DNA of 64,000 nucleotides from Drosophila miranda. Lineage: Eukaryota; Arthropoda; Insecta; Diptera; Drosophilidae. The position numbers were made by a program, and so were the translations under genes. Shown piece by piece: positions 12,701 to 23,926 of the stretch. Where the stretch lies: contig NC_046674.1 in NCBI RefSeq assembly GCF_003369915.1, positions 3,100,001 through 3,164,000 on the forward strand. Reading direction: 5' to 3'. Position 1 is the stretch's first letter. Every line of letters starts with the position of its first letter. The notes beneath the pieces are model-generated. The model was not told the DNA's origin and searched no databases. It saw only the letters and a program-made list of their open reading frames with translations.

Positions 12701-14943
12701 GGGTATATTCGACTGGGCATTCAGTTCGACTGGGAGAGTAGTCTCCCAGGCATTTCAATAACATTTCCATCCCTTTCCAGGCAAAAGCCTGGCACTCCTC
12801 GAGAAGTCCTTCGAGACGAGTCCTTTGAACTTTGAAAAGGGCGCCCAAAAGGAGAACAGCGTGCAGTTCGACGAGCCCATCGTGAAGCCCCTCCCGAAGG
12901 ACAGCAACGCCCTCAAGCTGCAGGACGCTGCCACCGCCGCAGAGAAGCCCAATTTCTTCCACACCTTCGCGCGGATCGTGCGGCTCTCCCGCCCCGAATG
13001 GTGCTACCTGATCCTCGGTACAATCAGTGCCATTGCCGTCGGCTGCCTGTACCCGGCGTTCTCCATCATTTTCGGTGAATTCTACGCCGCACTCGCGGAA
13101 CAGGACCCGGAGGACGCCCTCAGCCGCACCGCAGTCCTCTCGTGGGCGTGCCTGGGCCTCGCCTTCGTCACGGGACTCGTGTGCTTCCTGCAGACGTATC
13201 TGTTCAACTACGCGGGCATTTGGCTGACGACGCGAATGAGGGCCATGACCTTCAAGGCGATGGTCAGCCAGGAGGTCGGGTGGTTCGACGACGAGGACAA
13301 CTCCGTGGGCGCCCTGTCCGCCCGTCTCTCGGGGGAGGCAGCGGGCGTGCAGGGTGCCATTGGGTATCCCCTGAGCGGCATGATCCAGGCCCTCTCCAAC
13401 TTCACTTCGAGCGTCACCGTCGCCATGTACTACAACTGGAAGCTGGCGCTCCTCTGCCTCGCCAATTGTCCGATAATCGTCGGTTCAGTCATCCTGGAAG
13501 CCAAGTATGTCTCCCGTCCGTGACTCACGTAATTCATGAGCTCTTCATTCCATTCGCCATCCACTCGTTTCGCTAGGATGATGTCCACCGCCATCGTGAG
13601 GGAGAAACAAGTCATTGAGGAGGCCTGTCGCATTGCCACCGAATCCATCACGAATATCCGCACTGTGGCGGGGCTCCGGCGGGAGGCGGATGTCATTCGG
13701 CAGTACACGCAGGAGATCCATCGGGTGGAGGTCCTCATCCACCAGAAGCTGCGCTGGCGGGGCGTCCTCAACTCCACGATGCAGGCGTCTGCGTTCTTCG
13801 CCTACGCGGTGGCCCTCTGCTACGGCGGCGTCCTGGTCTCCGAGGGACAGCTGCCCTTCCAGGACATCATCAAGTGAGGGCATCTCCCCGGCCGCTCCTC
13901 TGCTCCTTCCTCCTAACGGCTTCTCCCTTCCTTTGGCAGGGTCTCGGAAACCCTGCTCTATGGCTCCATGATGCTCGCCCAATCGCTGGCCTTCACCCCC
14001 GCCTTCTCGGCGGCCCTCGTGGCCGGGCACCGCCTCTTCCAGATCCTCGACCGCAGGCCCAGGATCGTCTCGCCCATGGGCACCATCCGGAACACCCTCG
14101 CCAAGCAACTGAATCTCTTCGAGGGCGTGCGCTACCGCGGCATTGAGTTCCGGTATCCGACGCGACCCGATGCCAAGATTCTCCAGGGCCTGGATCTGGA
14201 GGTGCTCAAGGGCCAAACGGTGGCCCTGGTGGGGCACTCCGGCTGCGGCAAGTCCACCTGCGTGCAGCTGCTGCAACGCTACTACGATCCGGATGAGGGA
14301 TCCATCGTAAGGCATCCATTCATCGCCATAGATACTCATTCTACAGATACCTTCCTCTCTCTCTCTACCCCCCCCCACCCTTGCACAGCACATCGACCAC
14401 GATGATATCCAGCACGATCTGACCCTCGAGGGCGTACGCTCCCGCCTCGGCATCGTCTCGCAGGAGCCCACCCTCTTCGAGCGCTCCATCGCGGAGAACA
14501 TCGCCTACGGGGACAACCGTCGCTCCGTCTCGATGGCCGAGGTGATGGCCGCCGCCAAGAGCGCCAATGCCCACAGCTTCATCATCTCCCTTCCGAACGG
14601 CTACGACACACGAATGGGGGCACGCGGCACCCAGCTGTCGGGGGGGCAGAAGCAGCGCATCGCCATTGCCCGGGCCCTGGTGCGGAACCCCAAGATCCTG
14701 CTCCTGGACGAGGCCACCTCGGCCCTGGACCTGCAGAGCGAGCAGCTGGTGCAGCAGGCCCTCGACTCCGCGTGCAGCGGACGCACATGCATTGTCATCG
14801 CCCACCGCCTGTCCACCGTCCAGAACGCCGACTGCATTTGTGTGGTGCAGAACGGCCGCGTGGTGGAGCAGGGCACCCACCTGGAGCTCATTTCCCAGCG
14901 CGGCATCTACGCGAAGCTCCACAAAACCCAGAAGGATCATTGA
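9731..14943 (+). CDS. Mdr65: ABCB multidrug efflux transporter (P-glycoprotein)
   Basis: Nine exons: 9731-10029, 10145-10390, 10469-10640, 10705-11577, 11641-12037, 12781-13504, 13577-13873, 13940-14306, 14389-14943, giving 1,309 aa (D. melanogaster Mdr65 is about 1,302). It is a full ABC exporter: TMD1, NBD1 with Walker [10 protein letters not shown] (439-447), signature LSGGQ (543-547) and Walker B ILLLDE (563-568), then TMD2 and NBD2 with GHSGCGKST (1101-1109) and LSGGQ (1208-1212). All catalytic motifs are intact. The sequence matches fly Mdr65 closely, including the C-terminal KLHKTQKDH. Fly Mdr65 pumps xenobiotics out at the glial blood-brain barrier and in excretory tissue. It lies head-to-tail with its paralogue CG10226. 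Its 743-bp fifth intron carries one arm of an inverted repeat. Confidence 0.97.
12236..12650 (+). repeat. Inverted repeat, left arm (Mdr65 intron 5)
   Basis: About 415 bp nearly identical to the reverse complement of 18241-18674. Shared landmarks in order: the CGCGCTGCCGCGCAG block, the CGGCTCGGCTCGG run, CTCATACTTGATTGGGC, the CGACGG hexamer run (about 12460-12486; copy number differs between arms), GCAAAATTGTTTTTGC, and TTGTTCTCTATTGCTCTC. It is GC-rich in its 5' half and has no obvious coding potential. Confidence 0.9.
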
Positions 14944-15130
14944 GGCGCCGACGAGGCCGCGCTTTCCGGAGCAAATGATCGCCGGAGAATATATATTCAC
15001 TGCAACTTGTATCCCAATATCCAAGAGATTCACAAAACACATTCACCTACCGCTTACCGCTTACCGCGTATCGCGTATCGCGTATAGCATTTTCTTTTTT
15101 AAGCAGGACTTTTATTTTTTTTTGCATTTT

Positions 15131-15140
15131 AATAAATAAA
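15131..15140 (+). terminator. Mdr65: Mdr65 polyadenylation signal
   Basis: Overlapping AATAAATAAA about 190 bp after the Mdr65 stop. A short ACCGCTT/ATCGCGT tandem (about 15051-15088) lies just upstream in the 3' UTR. Confidence 0.55.
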
Positions 15141-15151
15141 GAATATCACAA

Positions 15152-15592
15152 TTAACAAACACGACAGCATTCCACAGTATAGTATACTCTTACTGCCAGA
15201 AAAAGGAGCAAGGACCCACGCAAACGGGCTGGGGAGCCCCAAACAATGGCACCTGTCCTGGTCTCCTGGCCAGCTCTCTGCAGCCCTTGGGCCCGCCCTT
15301 CAACGGCGATCTGTCCCAGGAAGACGGAAAACTGTGCCAGGGGGCACGAGGTGGCAAAGGGAAGGGGCTCCCACCGAGCCTGCACCTGCTCCGCCATTCG
15401 CACGAATTGAAATCTGTGTGCTTCGGGTTTCGCTAGTGTTTCGATTTCCAGCAAAAATCGAATGTACGGCCCCAAAGATACGAGTACAAGCCAAAAAGAT
15501 ATGGCACAGAAATCGGAGATGGTGGCGGCACAGCCCTGCGGATCGGGCGGGACTATCTGTGGCGCGATACTCGTTTTCGAATTAATTTTCAA
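15152..15592 (-). CDS. Possible minus-strand coding exon between the ABC genes
   Basis: A 146-codon open frame on the minus strand with protein-like composition: a PQIVPPDPQGC segment, a hydrophobic stretch FWLVLVSLGPYI, and GC-biased third positions near its 5' end. It has no ATG at its 5' end (an in-frame stop lies just upstream; the first internal ATG is at about 15394), so if real it would be a downstream exon. Two possible acceptors on the minus strand precede IVPPDP and GCAAT. No homologue is recognised. It overlaps the Mdr65 3' end region, and chance is a serious alternative. Confidence 0.25.
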   Translation of the reverse strand: MKINSKTSIAPQIVPPDPQGCAATISDFCAISFWLVLVSLGPYIRFLLEIETLAKPEAHRFQFVRMAEQVQARWEPLPFATSCPLAQFSVFLGQIAVEGRAQGLQRAGQETRTGAIVWGSPARLRGSLLLFLAVRVYYTVECCRVC

Positions 15593-17284
15593 AGTTTTTT
15601 TAGGCTACATTTTTGTTTGTAATAAACCCCCGGAGGCCTCTGAAGCCGTAATCTTCCATAAGCCTATTAATGGGATGTTTTTTGGATAGACTTTTGGAGA
15701 CACTTTGAGGTGGGAGAATCTCTTGGGGGCAAAGAGTAAGGGAAAACAGGACCAAGTACAGAAAAAGTGAACGGGGGCTTATTTTAACGGGCTTTCGCAT
15801 CAAAGTTGACAGAATTATCTGTCAATTGGTTCAATTGGGTAACTTTCCATAAAATACAAAGTAAGAAAGTATATGGAAATTGGTTTTAATTAATATAATA
15901 CGAAATACAATTTCCAATTGGAGAAATTAAATTCCTACAGTGGGCTAGGACGACATCTGGGACGACATCTAGGGCTGCATTGAGGGTTAGGGGCTTATGG
16001 GATCCGACTGGGTGGACACGGATATCCCGGGCGCTCCGCTTCACAGATCCTGCGAGCGTGTCGCGTGTCGTTCCAGAGTTTCTTCCATTTGAAAGTTGAA
16101 TAAAATCAAAATCGTTCACCTTTTTTCCACACGAAACCCACAAACTGCTTTTTGCTATCTTTCATTCGGAGCGATAAGGAAGCGAAATCTTTAGAGAGCT
16201 CTTTATGGCATGGATATCTGGCATCAAAGAGGAGCGTAGCGCCACACGAGTGGCACTCTGTGGAGGAGTGTCATGGTGTCATGGTCAATGGCATGTTAAT
16301 CTTAATTATACGGATATGTAAGACCATTAACGACCGTGCGACCGTGCGCCCGGGGCGTTCCATAAAACCATTTGATAACAGAACAGATCTTCCTTCATTC
16401 CCCATAAAAGTTCTGTCTCTGGAGACAGTTGAGATCATATTTATAGGACGCAAGAAATCAACGAATTGATGGAATGCAAATTCCGTGACCTATTTCCACC
16501 GATCTATAAATCTATACTAGATTTTTTGGAAGGGTGAGCGGGAGGGGTAGCGGGGAGAGCACACCTTATGGCACGTGGAATGAGGAATGAGGAAAACCTT
16601 GGGCCGCCAAGCCAGGCTGCTAAAATCAATTCAAAATTCAATTGAAATTAATAGAAAGAGACTTTCGTCAGAGTCGGAGGGAGAACCCACTGCCGATCCG
16701 CAGACGCAGACGCAGACGCCGACGTAGTTCTACGATCTTTTCCGTATTTGAACCGTATTTAATAGAAGAAAAACCTTTGAAACAAAAATACAACAACTGG
16801 CGGCATCGCCTCTGGGGAGGCAACAGTTGTATTCTGCACTTCGAACGGAACGGAACAGAACAGAACAGATCTCCAAAGATCTGGTCACTGCGGATCTTGG
16901 AAATTGGAATATTTTCTTCTGTGTGTGTGTGTGTGCTTGGTGTGCGTGTGTGTGTATGTGTGGAATGCATAACAATTAAAAGCTGTAAGCCCCATCGAAG
17001 GCAGAGATCGGTTCGGGTTGGGGTTCGGGCTCGGATTCAGATTCGGATTGCATCTGGCAGTGGAGTTAATTAGCCAAAGCCAAGAACTCATTGAAGTTCC
17101 ATTAAACAAATTGCGGCAGCAGGCCACAAGGGGAGCGGCGCGAAGTGGAGGGTATTCCGATTTTTGGTTTCGTTTTGTGACATTCAAACGGTTCTTAACT
17201 ATTAATTGACCTCTCAGGAGGGGTCAATAGATACAAAGATAGATTCCCAGTCTGTTCATTTGAGAGAGAAAGCAGTCCGCAGAG

Positions 17285-20200
17285 ATGCCACAGCACGCTG
17301 ATGTGGATGATGCCCACCCGGAGGACCCGGAGGAGGCGGAGGACGGTTCGGGCAGGGGAAAGGGAAAGGGAAGGGAAAAGAAGGCCAAAAAGGAAGCCCA
17401 TCCGATGGTCGGCTACACGCAACTCTTTCGCTACATCACGGCCTGGGACTATGTCCTGTTCGTGTCCGCCCTGATAGCAGCCCTCCTGCAGTCTCTGGTC
17501 TATCCGATTGCCATTGTGGTGTACAGCGAACTGGTGGCCATGTTCATCGACCGGACCCTGGGGCAGGGCACCAGCTCCATCACCATCGGGCTGTCGCTCT
17601 TCGGAGGCGGAAAGGTGCTGTAAGTAGTCCTCCGCCCATGCGGATCTCTCTCCAGACGAAGGATTCCATCAGGCCGTTCGTTTTGCAGCACCAACGCCAC
17701 GTACGAGGAGAACATGGAGGAGCTGCGCAAGGACAGCGTCTCCTTTGGCATCCTCATGACCTTGAACACCCTCCTGATGCTCTTCTCCGGCATGTACTAC
17801 GTGGACGCCTTCAACCGCCTCGCCCTGCGGCTCACGGTGCGCATGCGGAGGGAGTTCTTCAAGGCCACCCTCAGGCAGGAGATCGGGTGGCACGACATGG
17901 CCAAGGACCAGAACTTTGCCGTCCGCATAACAGAGTAACCGAGCAGTCCTGCGAAGGGACCCCCAGTGCACTTTTGCTGATGATTCCATTCCCCTTTGCA
18001 GCAACATGGAGAAGATACGCAGCGGCATCGCCGAGAACCTGGGCCACTACGTGGAGATCCTGTGCGAGGTGCTCATCAGCGTGGTCCTGTCCTTCGTCTA
18101 CGGCTGGAAGCTGGCTCTGTCGATAGTCTTCTACATACCCCTCACCCTCGCGGTCAATTCCGCGGTGGCACACGTAAGTACTAGTGGCCCGAAGGCTCAC
18201 CTCTCGCAATCTTCGCACACTCGAGTATCCTCCCGAAACGGAACGACAGAGAGAGCAATAGAGAACAAGTGGCTGCTCAAATTATTTATTGGTGCGCCCT
18301 GCATCCTCCCGCCACTCCCTCACACGCACTGGCGACACATCAGTCGATTAGCAGAATTAGCCCATGTTAATTGCAAAAACAATTTTGCATCGTCTCCCTT
18401 TTCGCCTTCGCCTTCGCTGTAGCTGTTGCAGTCGCCGTCGCCGTCGGCAAGGCAAAGGCAAAGCCCCATAAAGTGAGTTGTTTGTCTGCTTCTCTGTGCG
18501 AGAACTACTCCCCTCCCACAGTAGCCTGCCCAATCAAGTATGAGGTTTGTGTGTGTCGCCGAGCCGAGCCGAGCCGAGCCGAGGCGATCACCCAAACTGA
18601 ATTCGGAAACCAATGTCCCTCTTCGGCTTATCGACGCAGCGCCTGCGCGGCAGCGCGCTGGCAAGTCTCGTGCCCTGCCCGACGCCCCGTTGTGCCTGTG
18701 TGTGGTTGTGTGCGGCTGATGCTTATGGGGACGGGGACAGGTATTCGAGTGTCGCTGAGGGGAATAACTGTAGTTTGTGTGGAATAATGGGACTCTCTGT
18801 GCTTCCCGCTCTCTCGCCCGCTCTCTAGTACCAGGGGAAACTCACGGCGAAGGAGCAGAGCTCGTATGTGCGCGCCAGCTCTGTGGTGGAGGAGGTGATT
18901 GGCGCCATTCGCACGGTGGTGGCCTTTGGGGGCGAGAAAAGCGAGTCCGTGCGCTACGACACCCTCCTGAAGCCCGCCCTGAAGGCGGGCAAGTGGAAGG
19001 GCGCCTTCTCGGGGCTCAGCGACACGGTGATGAAGGCCATGATGTTCATCACGGGGGCGGGGGCCTTCTGGTACGGCGCCAATCTGATTCTCTTCTACAG
19101 GAACCCCGCGATTCCCATCGAGGAGCGGGTGTACACCCCAGCGGTGGTCATGATCGTCATTTCGGGGATCATCGTGGCCGCCAATCAGATCTCCCGCACC
19201 TCCCCCTTCCTCGAGACGTTCGCGATGGCTCGGGGATCGGCGGCGGCCATCTTCGAGGTCATCGACCGACGATCCCTGATTGACCCGCTCTCCAAGGCGG
19301 GCAAGATCCTCAACTACGGGCTGAAGGGGGCCGTGGAGTTTCGGGACGTGTTCTTTCGGTACCCTGCCAGGGAGGACGTCATCGTCCTTCGGGGACTCAA
19401 TGTCGTCGTGGAGGAGGGACAGACGGTGGCCCTCGTTGGACCCTCGGGCTGTGGCAAGTCCACCTGCATCCAGCTTCTGCAGCGCTTCTACGACCCCATC
19501 TTCGGGCAGGTCCTTCTCGATGGCGAGGACGTCCGCAAGTACAACATCCAGTGGCTGCGCTCCAACATCGCGGTGGTGGGCCAGGAGCCGGTGCTCTTTC
19601 AGGGCTCCATCGGGGAGAACATCCGCCACGGGAAGCCGGAGGCCACCCAAAAGGAGGTCGAGGATGCCGCCAAGGCCGCAAATGCCCACGACTTCATTGT
19701 GGCCCTCCACAAGGTAGCTGATTCGCTGATTCGCTGATTCGCTGATTGAATCCCATAGATTAAGATAAAGATTTTTAACCCTTCTACCACTCCTTTCGCC
19801 CAGGGCTACGACACAAACATCAGCGAAAAGGGAGTCCAGCTGTCGGGCGGACAGCGACAGCGCATTGCCATCGCCCGGGCCCTCATCCAGCAACCCAAGA
19901 TCCTGCTCCTGGACGAGGCCACCTCCGCGCTGGACTACCACTCGGAGAAGCTCGTCCAGGAGGCCCTCGACAAGGCCTGCAAGGGGCGCACCACGCTGGT
20001 GGTCTCCCACCGGCTCTCCGCCATCCGCCACGCCCATCGGATCGTGTACGTCGAGCAGGGGAAGGCGGTGGAGCAGGGCACCCACGAGGAGCTAATGAAA
20101 ATCGAAGGATTCTACCACAAAATGGTCACCGTTCACGCGTACGACGACTCGGCCGAGGAGCTAATGAACGAAATGGAGGAGGCCGCCGTCCCGAAGAAGG

Positions 20201-22418
20201 AGCGCAAGAGCTCCGCGTACGATGCGGAGCCGCAGGCGCTGGAGAAGAACGCCTTCCAAATGAAGCACCTGAACGGTGTGGCGCCGCCAAGCACGCCGCA
20301 GGAGGATGTGGACCCCCAGGAGCCTGCGACTGGCGGCAACTACATTCGCACCTTCTTCCGCATCGTCGTGGCCGCTCGGCCCGAGTGGAGTTTCCTCATC
20401 ATTGGAGCCATCTGCGCGGGCATCTACGGCGTCACGATGCCCGTCTTCTCCATCGTCCTGGCGGAGCTTTACGGCTCGCTGGCGAAGCCCACCGACGAGG
20501 AGGTGCTCGATCAGAGCTCCTCGATGGCCATCATTTCGCTGGTGATTGGCGTCGCCGCCGGCATCGTGTGCTTCATTCAAACGTTTTTCTTCAATCTGGC
20601 GGGTGTGTGGCTCACGATGCGAATGCGGTGAGTCCTTGTCCCTGTCCCTGTCCCTGTCCCTGTCCTTGTCCTCGGGGAGAGTCCTCTACCCCCACTTGAT
20701 TCTCTTCTTTTGCAGCTCCAGGACCTTCAGCAGCATCATGCAGCAGGAGATGGGCTGGTTCGACCGCAAGGACAACAGCATTGGGGCCCTCTCGGCCCGG
20801 CTTTCGGGCGACGCAGCCAGTGTCCAGGGGGCCATCGGCTTCCCGCTGAGCAACATCATCCAGGCGCTGACGAACTTCATCTGCAGCATTGCCATCGCCT
20901 TTCCGTACTCCTGGGAGCTGGCCCTGATCTGCCTGAGCACGGCCCCCTTCATGATTGCCTCGATCGTCTTCGAGGCTCGCTTCGGGGAGCGGTCGGCGCT
21001 GAAGGAGAAGGATGTCCTGGAGGAGACGAGTCGCATAGCCACGGAGACCATCGCCCAGATCCGCACTGTCGCCGGCCTGCGCCGCGAGTCAGAGCTGATT
21101 CGGGTCTACGACCAGGAGGTGGAGCGCTACCGCGTGCAGATCCTCACCCGCCTCAAGTGGCGGGGACTCGTCAATTCCTTGGGCAAGTCCCTCATGTTCT
21201 TCGGCTACGCGGTGACCCTGACCTACGGCGGACACATGTGCGCCGACGGAAAGATCAAATTCGAGACGATCATGAAGTGAGTCCATCGCGTGGTACCCCC
21301 ACATCGCATGATCTAACGGTATCCTCTCCCCTCACAGGATCTCCAATACCATGCTCTACGGACTGTTCATTCTCGCCCAATCGCTGGCCTTCACACCGGC
21401 CTTCAATGCGGCCCTCCTCTCCGCCAATCGCATGCACGAGATCATCGACCGGCGGCCGCAGATCCAGTCGCCGGATCCGGGGATCGCGTCCCTGCTGCAG
21501 AACGGCAATGGATCGCCGCACAAGACGAATGTGGGGGTGCAGCAGGGCGTCTGCTACCGGGGCCTCCAGTTCGCGTATCCGTCGAGGCCCCACCTCAAGG
21601 TCCTGCATGACTTCAATCTGGAGATACAGCAGGGACAAACGGTGGCCCTCGTGGGCGCCTCCGGGTCGGGCAAGTCCACCTGCGTGCAGCTCCTTTTGCG
21701 CTACTACGATCCCGACGAGGGTAAGATTGTACGTATCCGTCCTCCTATTCAGTGTCTTCCCTGTCCGACTCCCCTCTCCGACTCCGACTCTCCACTCCAC
21801 AGCTGATCGATCAGGAGAGCATCCATCAGGATATGGGGCTCAAGACCCTGCGCCGCCGCCTCGGTCTCGTCTCGCAGGAGCCCTCGCTCTTCGAGAAATC
21901 CATCGCCGAGAACATTGGCTACGGGGACACCAGCCGCACGATTCCCATGCAGCAGATCATCGACGCCGCCAAGATGGCCAATGCCCACGAGTTCATCATG
22001 TCCCTGCCCGCCCAGTACGACACCGTCCTGGGGTCAAAGGGCACCCAGCTGTCGGGCGGGCAGAAGCAGCGCATCGCCATTGCCCGGGCGATGGTTAGGA
22101 ACCCCAAGATCCTGCTCCTGGACGAGGCCACCTCCGCCCTGGACTTTCAGAGTGAAAGGGTACTTTTCCGAGCCCCCCCCTATGGCACCCCTCTCTCAAT
22201 TGGTTTCCTTCTCGCAGGTGGTGCAGCAGGCCCTCGACTCGGCCTGCAGCGGACGCACCAGCATTGTGATTGCCCATCGCCTGTCCACCATTCAGAACGC
22301 GAGCGTCATTTGCGTGATTCAAGCGGGACGCATCGCGGAGCAGGGCTCCCACGCGCAGCTGCTGGCCAAGAACGGCATCTACTCGAAGCTGTATCGCAGC
22401 CAGACGAAGGCATCTTGA
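17285..22418 (+). CDS. CG10226: ABCB multidrug transporter, Mdr65 paralogue
   Basis: Nine exons: 17285-17619, 17689-17934, 18002-18173, 18829-19713, 19804-20627, 20716-21276, 21338-21728, 21803-22159, 22218-22418, giving 1,323 aa. It has the same TMD-NBD-TMD-NBD plan as Mdr65: Walker [10 protein letters not shown] (455-463), LSGGQ (559-563), second Walker [10 protein letters not shown] (1114-1122) and LSGGQ (1221-1225). Introns 1-4 match Mdr65 in position and phase, and exons 2 and 3 are identical in length (246 and 172 bp), showing tandem duplication. It differs by a longer charged N-terminus (Gly-Lys repeats, residues 20-35), no intron in the linker, and an extra intron before the last NBD2 exon. 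Probably an ATP-driven exporter of hydrophobic compounds; substrates cannot be inferred. The symbol follows its position beside Mdr65 in D. melanogaster. Confidence 0.93.
18241..18674 (-). repeat. Inverted repeat, right arm (CG10226 intron 3)
   Basis: Reverse-complement copy of 12236-12650 within the 655-bp intron 18174-18828. Differences seen by eye are scattered substitutions, fewer CGACGG hexamers, an extra CGAGC unit and a ~24-bp insertion near 18275-18298. Divergence appears under 10% outside those. Confidence 0.9.
20628..20675 (+). repeat. GTCCCT hexamer repeat in CG10226 intron
   Basis: Six to seven GTCCCT/GTCCTT units immediately downstream of the donor of the 20628-20715 intron. Confidence 0.8.
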
Positions 22419-22551
22419 AGATACTCTCAACGCACACAAGTATGCAGCAGTCGGGGGCCAGTCTTCCCCTTCTCTGGAGCGCGCTAGCACGGACTCAAAC
22501 CACAAAAGCCACAAAAGCCACAAAACCCATCAATATATTTTATGTTCTTCC

Positions 22552-22557
22552 AATAAA
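22552..22557 (+). terminator. CG10226: CG10226 polyadenylation signal
   Basis: AATAAA 134 bp after the stop codon, followed by a T-rich tract. Confidence 0.55.
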
Positions 22558-22673
22558 AGTTCTTTTTTTTTGCCTTTTTATTAAACGATTTTGCCCCTTT
22601 CTGGCGTCCATCCATCCTTCTTTCCTGCGAGTCGCTTCCACTCAAGGGAGGCCCACAAATGCACTGCCCAAAG

Positions 22674-22829
22674 GTTTTGACCTTCGGCTATTGATGCTGA
22701 TCGAGAATATATATACTTTATGGGGTCGGAAACGCTTCCTTCTGGACGTTACACACACGTTACCACTTTCCCCACAAATCCAGTATACCCATTATACCCT
22801 GGACTCATTTTGAGTATCGGGTATAAAAA
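22674..22829. mobile_element. DINE-1/INE-1 (Helitron-like) fragment
   Basis: The order of GGCTATTGATGCTGATC, ATATATACTTTATGGGGTCG, AAACGCTTCCTTCTG and a terminal GGGTATAAAA with short internal GTATACCC-type pieces matches one end of the DINE-1 family that is abundant in Drosophila. Only about 155 bp remain, with no coding capacity. Relative to the usual consensus it is in reverse orientation. Confidence 0.8.
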
Positions 22830-23462
22830 GATAGTATTTTCCGCCAAATAAAAGACAAATATTCGTTAAAAGCCGAATAAGCATAGCCGTAAGGTGTTGC
22901 TGGCTTGAATGCGCAGTTCCCGGATTCCATTTTCAGTGATTCGAAGCTGACTGAAGGCGGGATTCGTGGGAAACGACTGGCTGTGGACACGAGTTCAGCT
23001 CTGATTCATGCAGGGCTTCCATGAGGATCTTGCAGGCGCAAGAAAAGGTCGTTTTTGCACTGTTCTGGAAATAAACTATGATCGTTAGATGCTCCGACGC
23101 TATGTACGCACTCCCACCCCCTCTCTATCCTCTCTATCCACTCCAACCGCTTCGAATGTCTTCCTTCGGGCGAGGACTCGTCTCAGTCGAATTCGAGTTC
23201 GAGCCGTGCTTTCTGGCGGATCCATGCAGAGATCCAATAGTTTCTATAGATTTTCCATAGATGATGATATTCTTTATCTACTTGGATGTTCAACCAAGGC
23301 GTGCCCGCACGAGCTGGGTAAACCGTAACCCGCAAACCGTAATCGGAACCGTATTCTTATCGCCTGTTATCTGCGTATTTGCCTAATTTAATTGCGTCTA
23401 TAAATTGCTTGGCGCAGTGCGCTTCCCACTCTTGCCGTCGGCGGTCGCGGGCTGTATCCAAA
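22830..23462. other. Spacer upstream of the small secreted-gene cluster
   Basis: No supported gene. A minus-strand open frame at 22805-22990 has no clear start and partly overlaps the mobile-element fragment. Promoter elements of the 23463 gene lie at its right edge. Confidence 0.5.
23399..23404 (+). promoter_or_regulatory. TATA box of the 23463 gene
   Basis: TATAAA 64 bp upstream of the start codon, which implies a 5' UTR of about 30-35 nt, typical of small secreted-protein genes in flies. Confidence 0.6.
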
Positions 23463-23926
23463 ATGAGCACCACCCTGGTGATGGGTCTGCTCTTCCTGGG
23501 TGCGTAGTACTTCCCGTAGGAAGCCGGACAAGGGTATCTGCCTAGCCTAATCCCGTGCCACCCCTCGCAGCCTGCACATTCCTCTACATTTCCGTATGCA
23601 TCTCCACCTCCGTTCGATCCCCCTGCCCGCTGGAGGAGAGCTGCACTCAGACGGAGGGGCAGTCGAGTGCCATTTGCGGCTTGGACGAGGACGGGAACTG
23701 CCTTCGAAAGTATCCGTCCAAGTGCCTCATGGACATTGCGGCCTGCCGCGAGGGAAGAAGTGAGTAGAACAGAGTCCAATCAGAGTTCAAGATCGAATCG
23801 AACACACGTACTCCCACAGCATTCACGGACTACAGCAGTGTCTACTGCGCCATGGAATCGTTCCTGTGCGAACAGTCATCCACATACGAGAGGTGGACAG
23901 TTTTCTTTGGCTACGAAAAGGATTAA
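23463..23926 (+). CDS. Small secreted Kazal-like Cys-rich protein
   Basis: Three exons, 23463-23499, 23571-23759 and 23820-23926 (TAA), all joined by phase-1 introns, encode 110 aa. The N-terminus is a hydrophobic signal peptide (MSTTLVMGLLFLACTFLYIS). The mature part has about eight cysteines, including ICGLDEDGNC, SKCLMDIAAC and VYCAMESFLC, a spacing reminiscent of the compact Kazal-like secreted proteins that are numerous in Drosophila (candidate protease inhibitors or seminal/haemolymph proteins). The Kazal call is by eye and loose. It is first of three adjacent small secreted genes, with its own TATA box at 23399. I know no orthologue symbol. Confidence 0.75.

Larger units (their letters stand above)
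14944..17284. other. Mdr65-CG10226 spacer
   Basis: About 2.3 kb. It holds the Mdr65 3' UTR, the possible minus-strand exon above, a GT-rich tract (about 16920-16965) and presumably the CG10226 promoter just before 17285. No other gene is supported. Confidence 0.55.

Noticed and set aside
16152-16469. A 105-codon plus-strand frame in the Mdr65-CG10226 spacer
   Set aside because: Starts at TTG, has no splice signals or domain, and AT-rich codon use unlike the neighbouring genes.
18628-20085. A 485-codon minus-strand frame opposite CG10226, with similar ones at 10591-11634 and 13545-14501 opposite Mdr65
   Set aside because: Antisense shadows of GC-rich ABC exons; translations are Leu/His/Val/Gly-rich with no family character.
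22665-22830. Possibility that the fragment near 22.7 kb is a novel element
   Set aside because: Its ordered motifs are those of the common DINE-1/INE-1 family, so it is ordinary.
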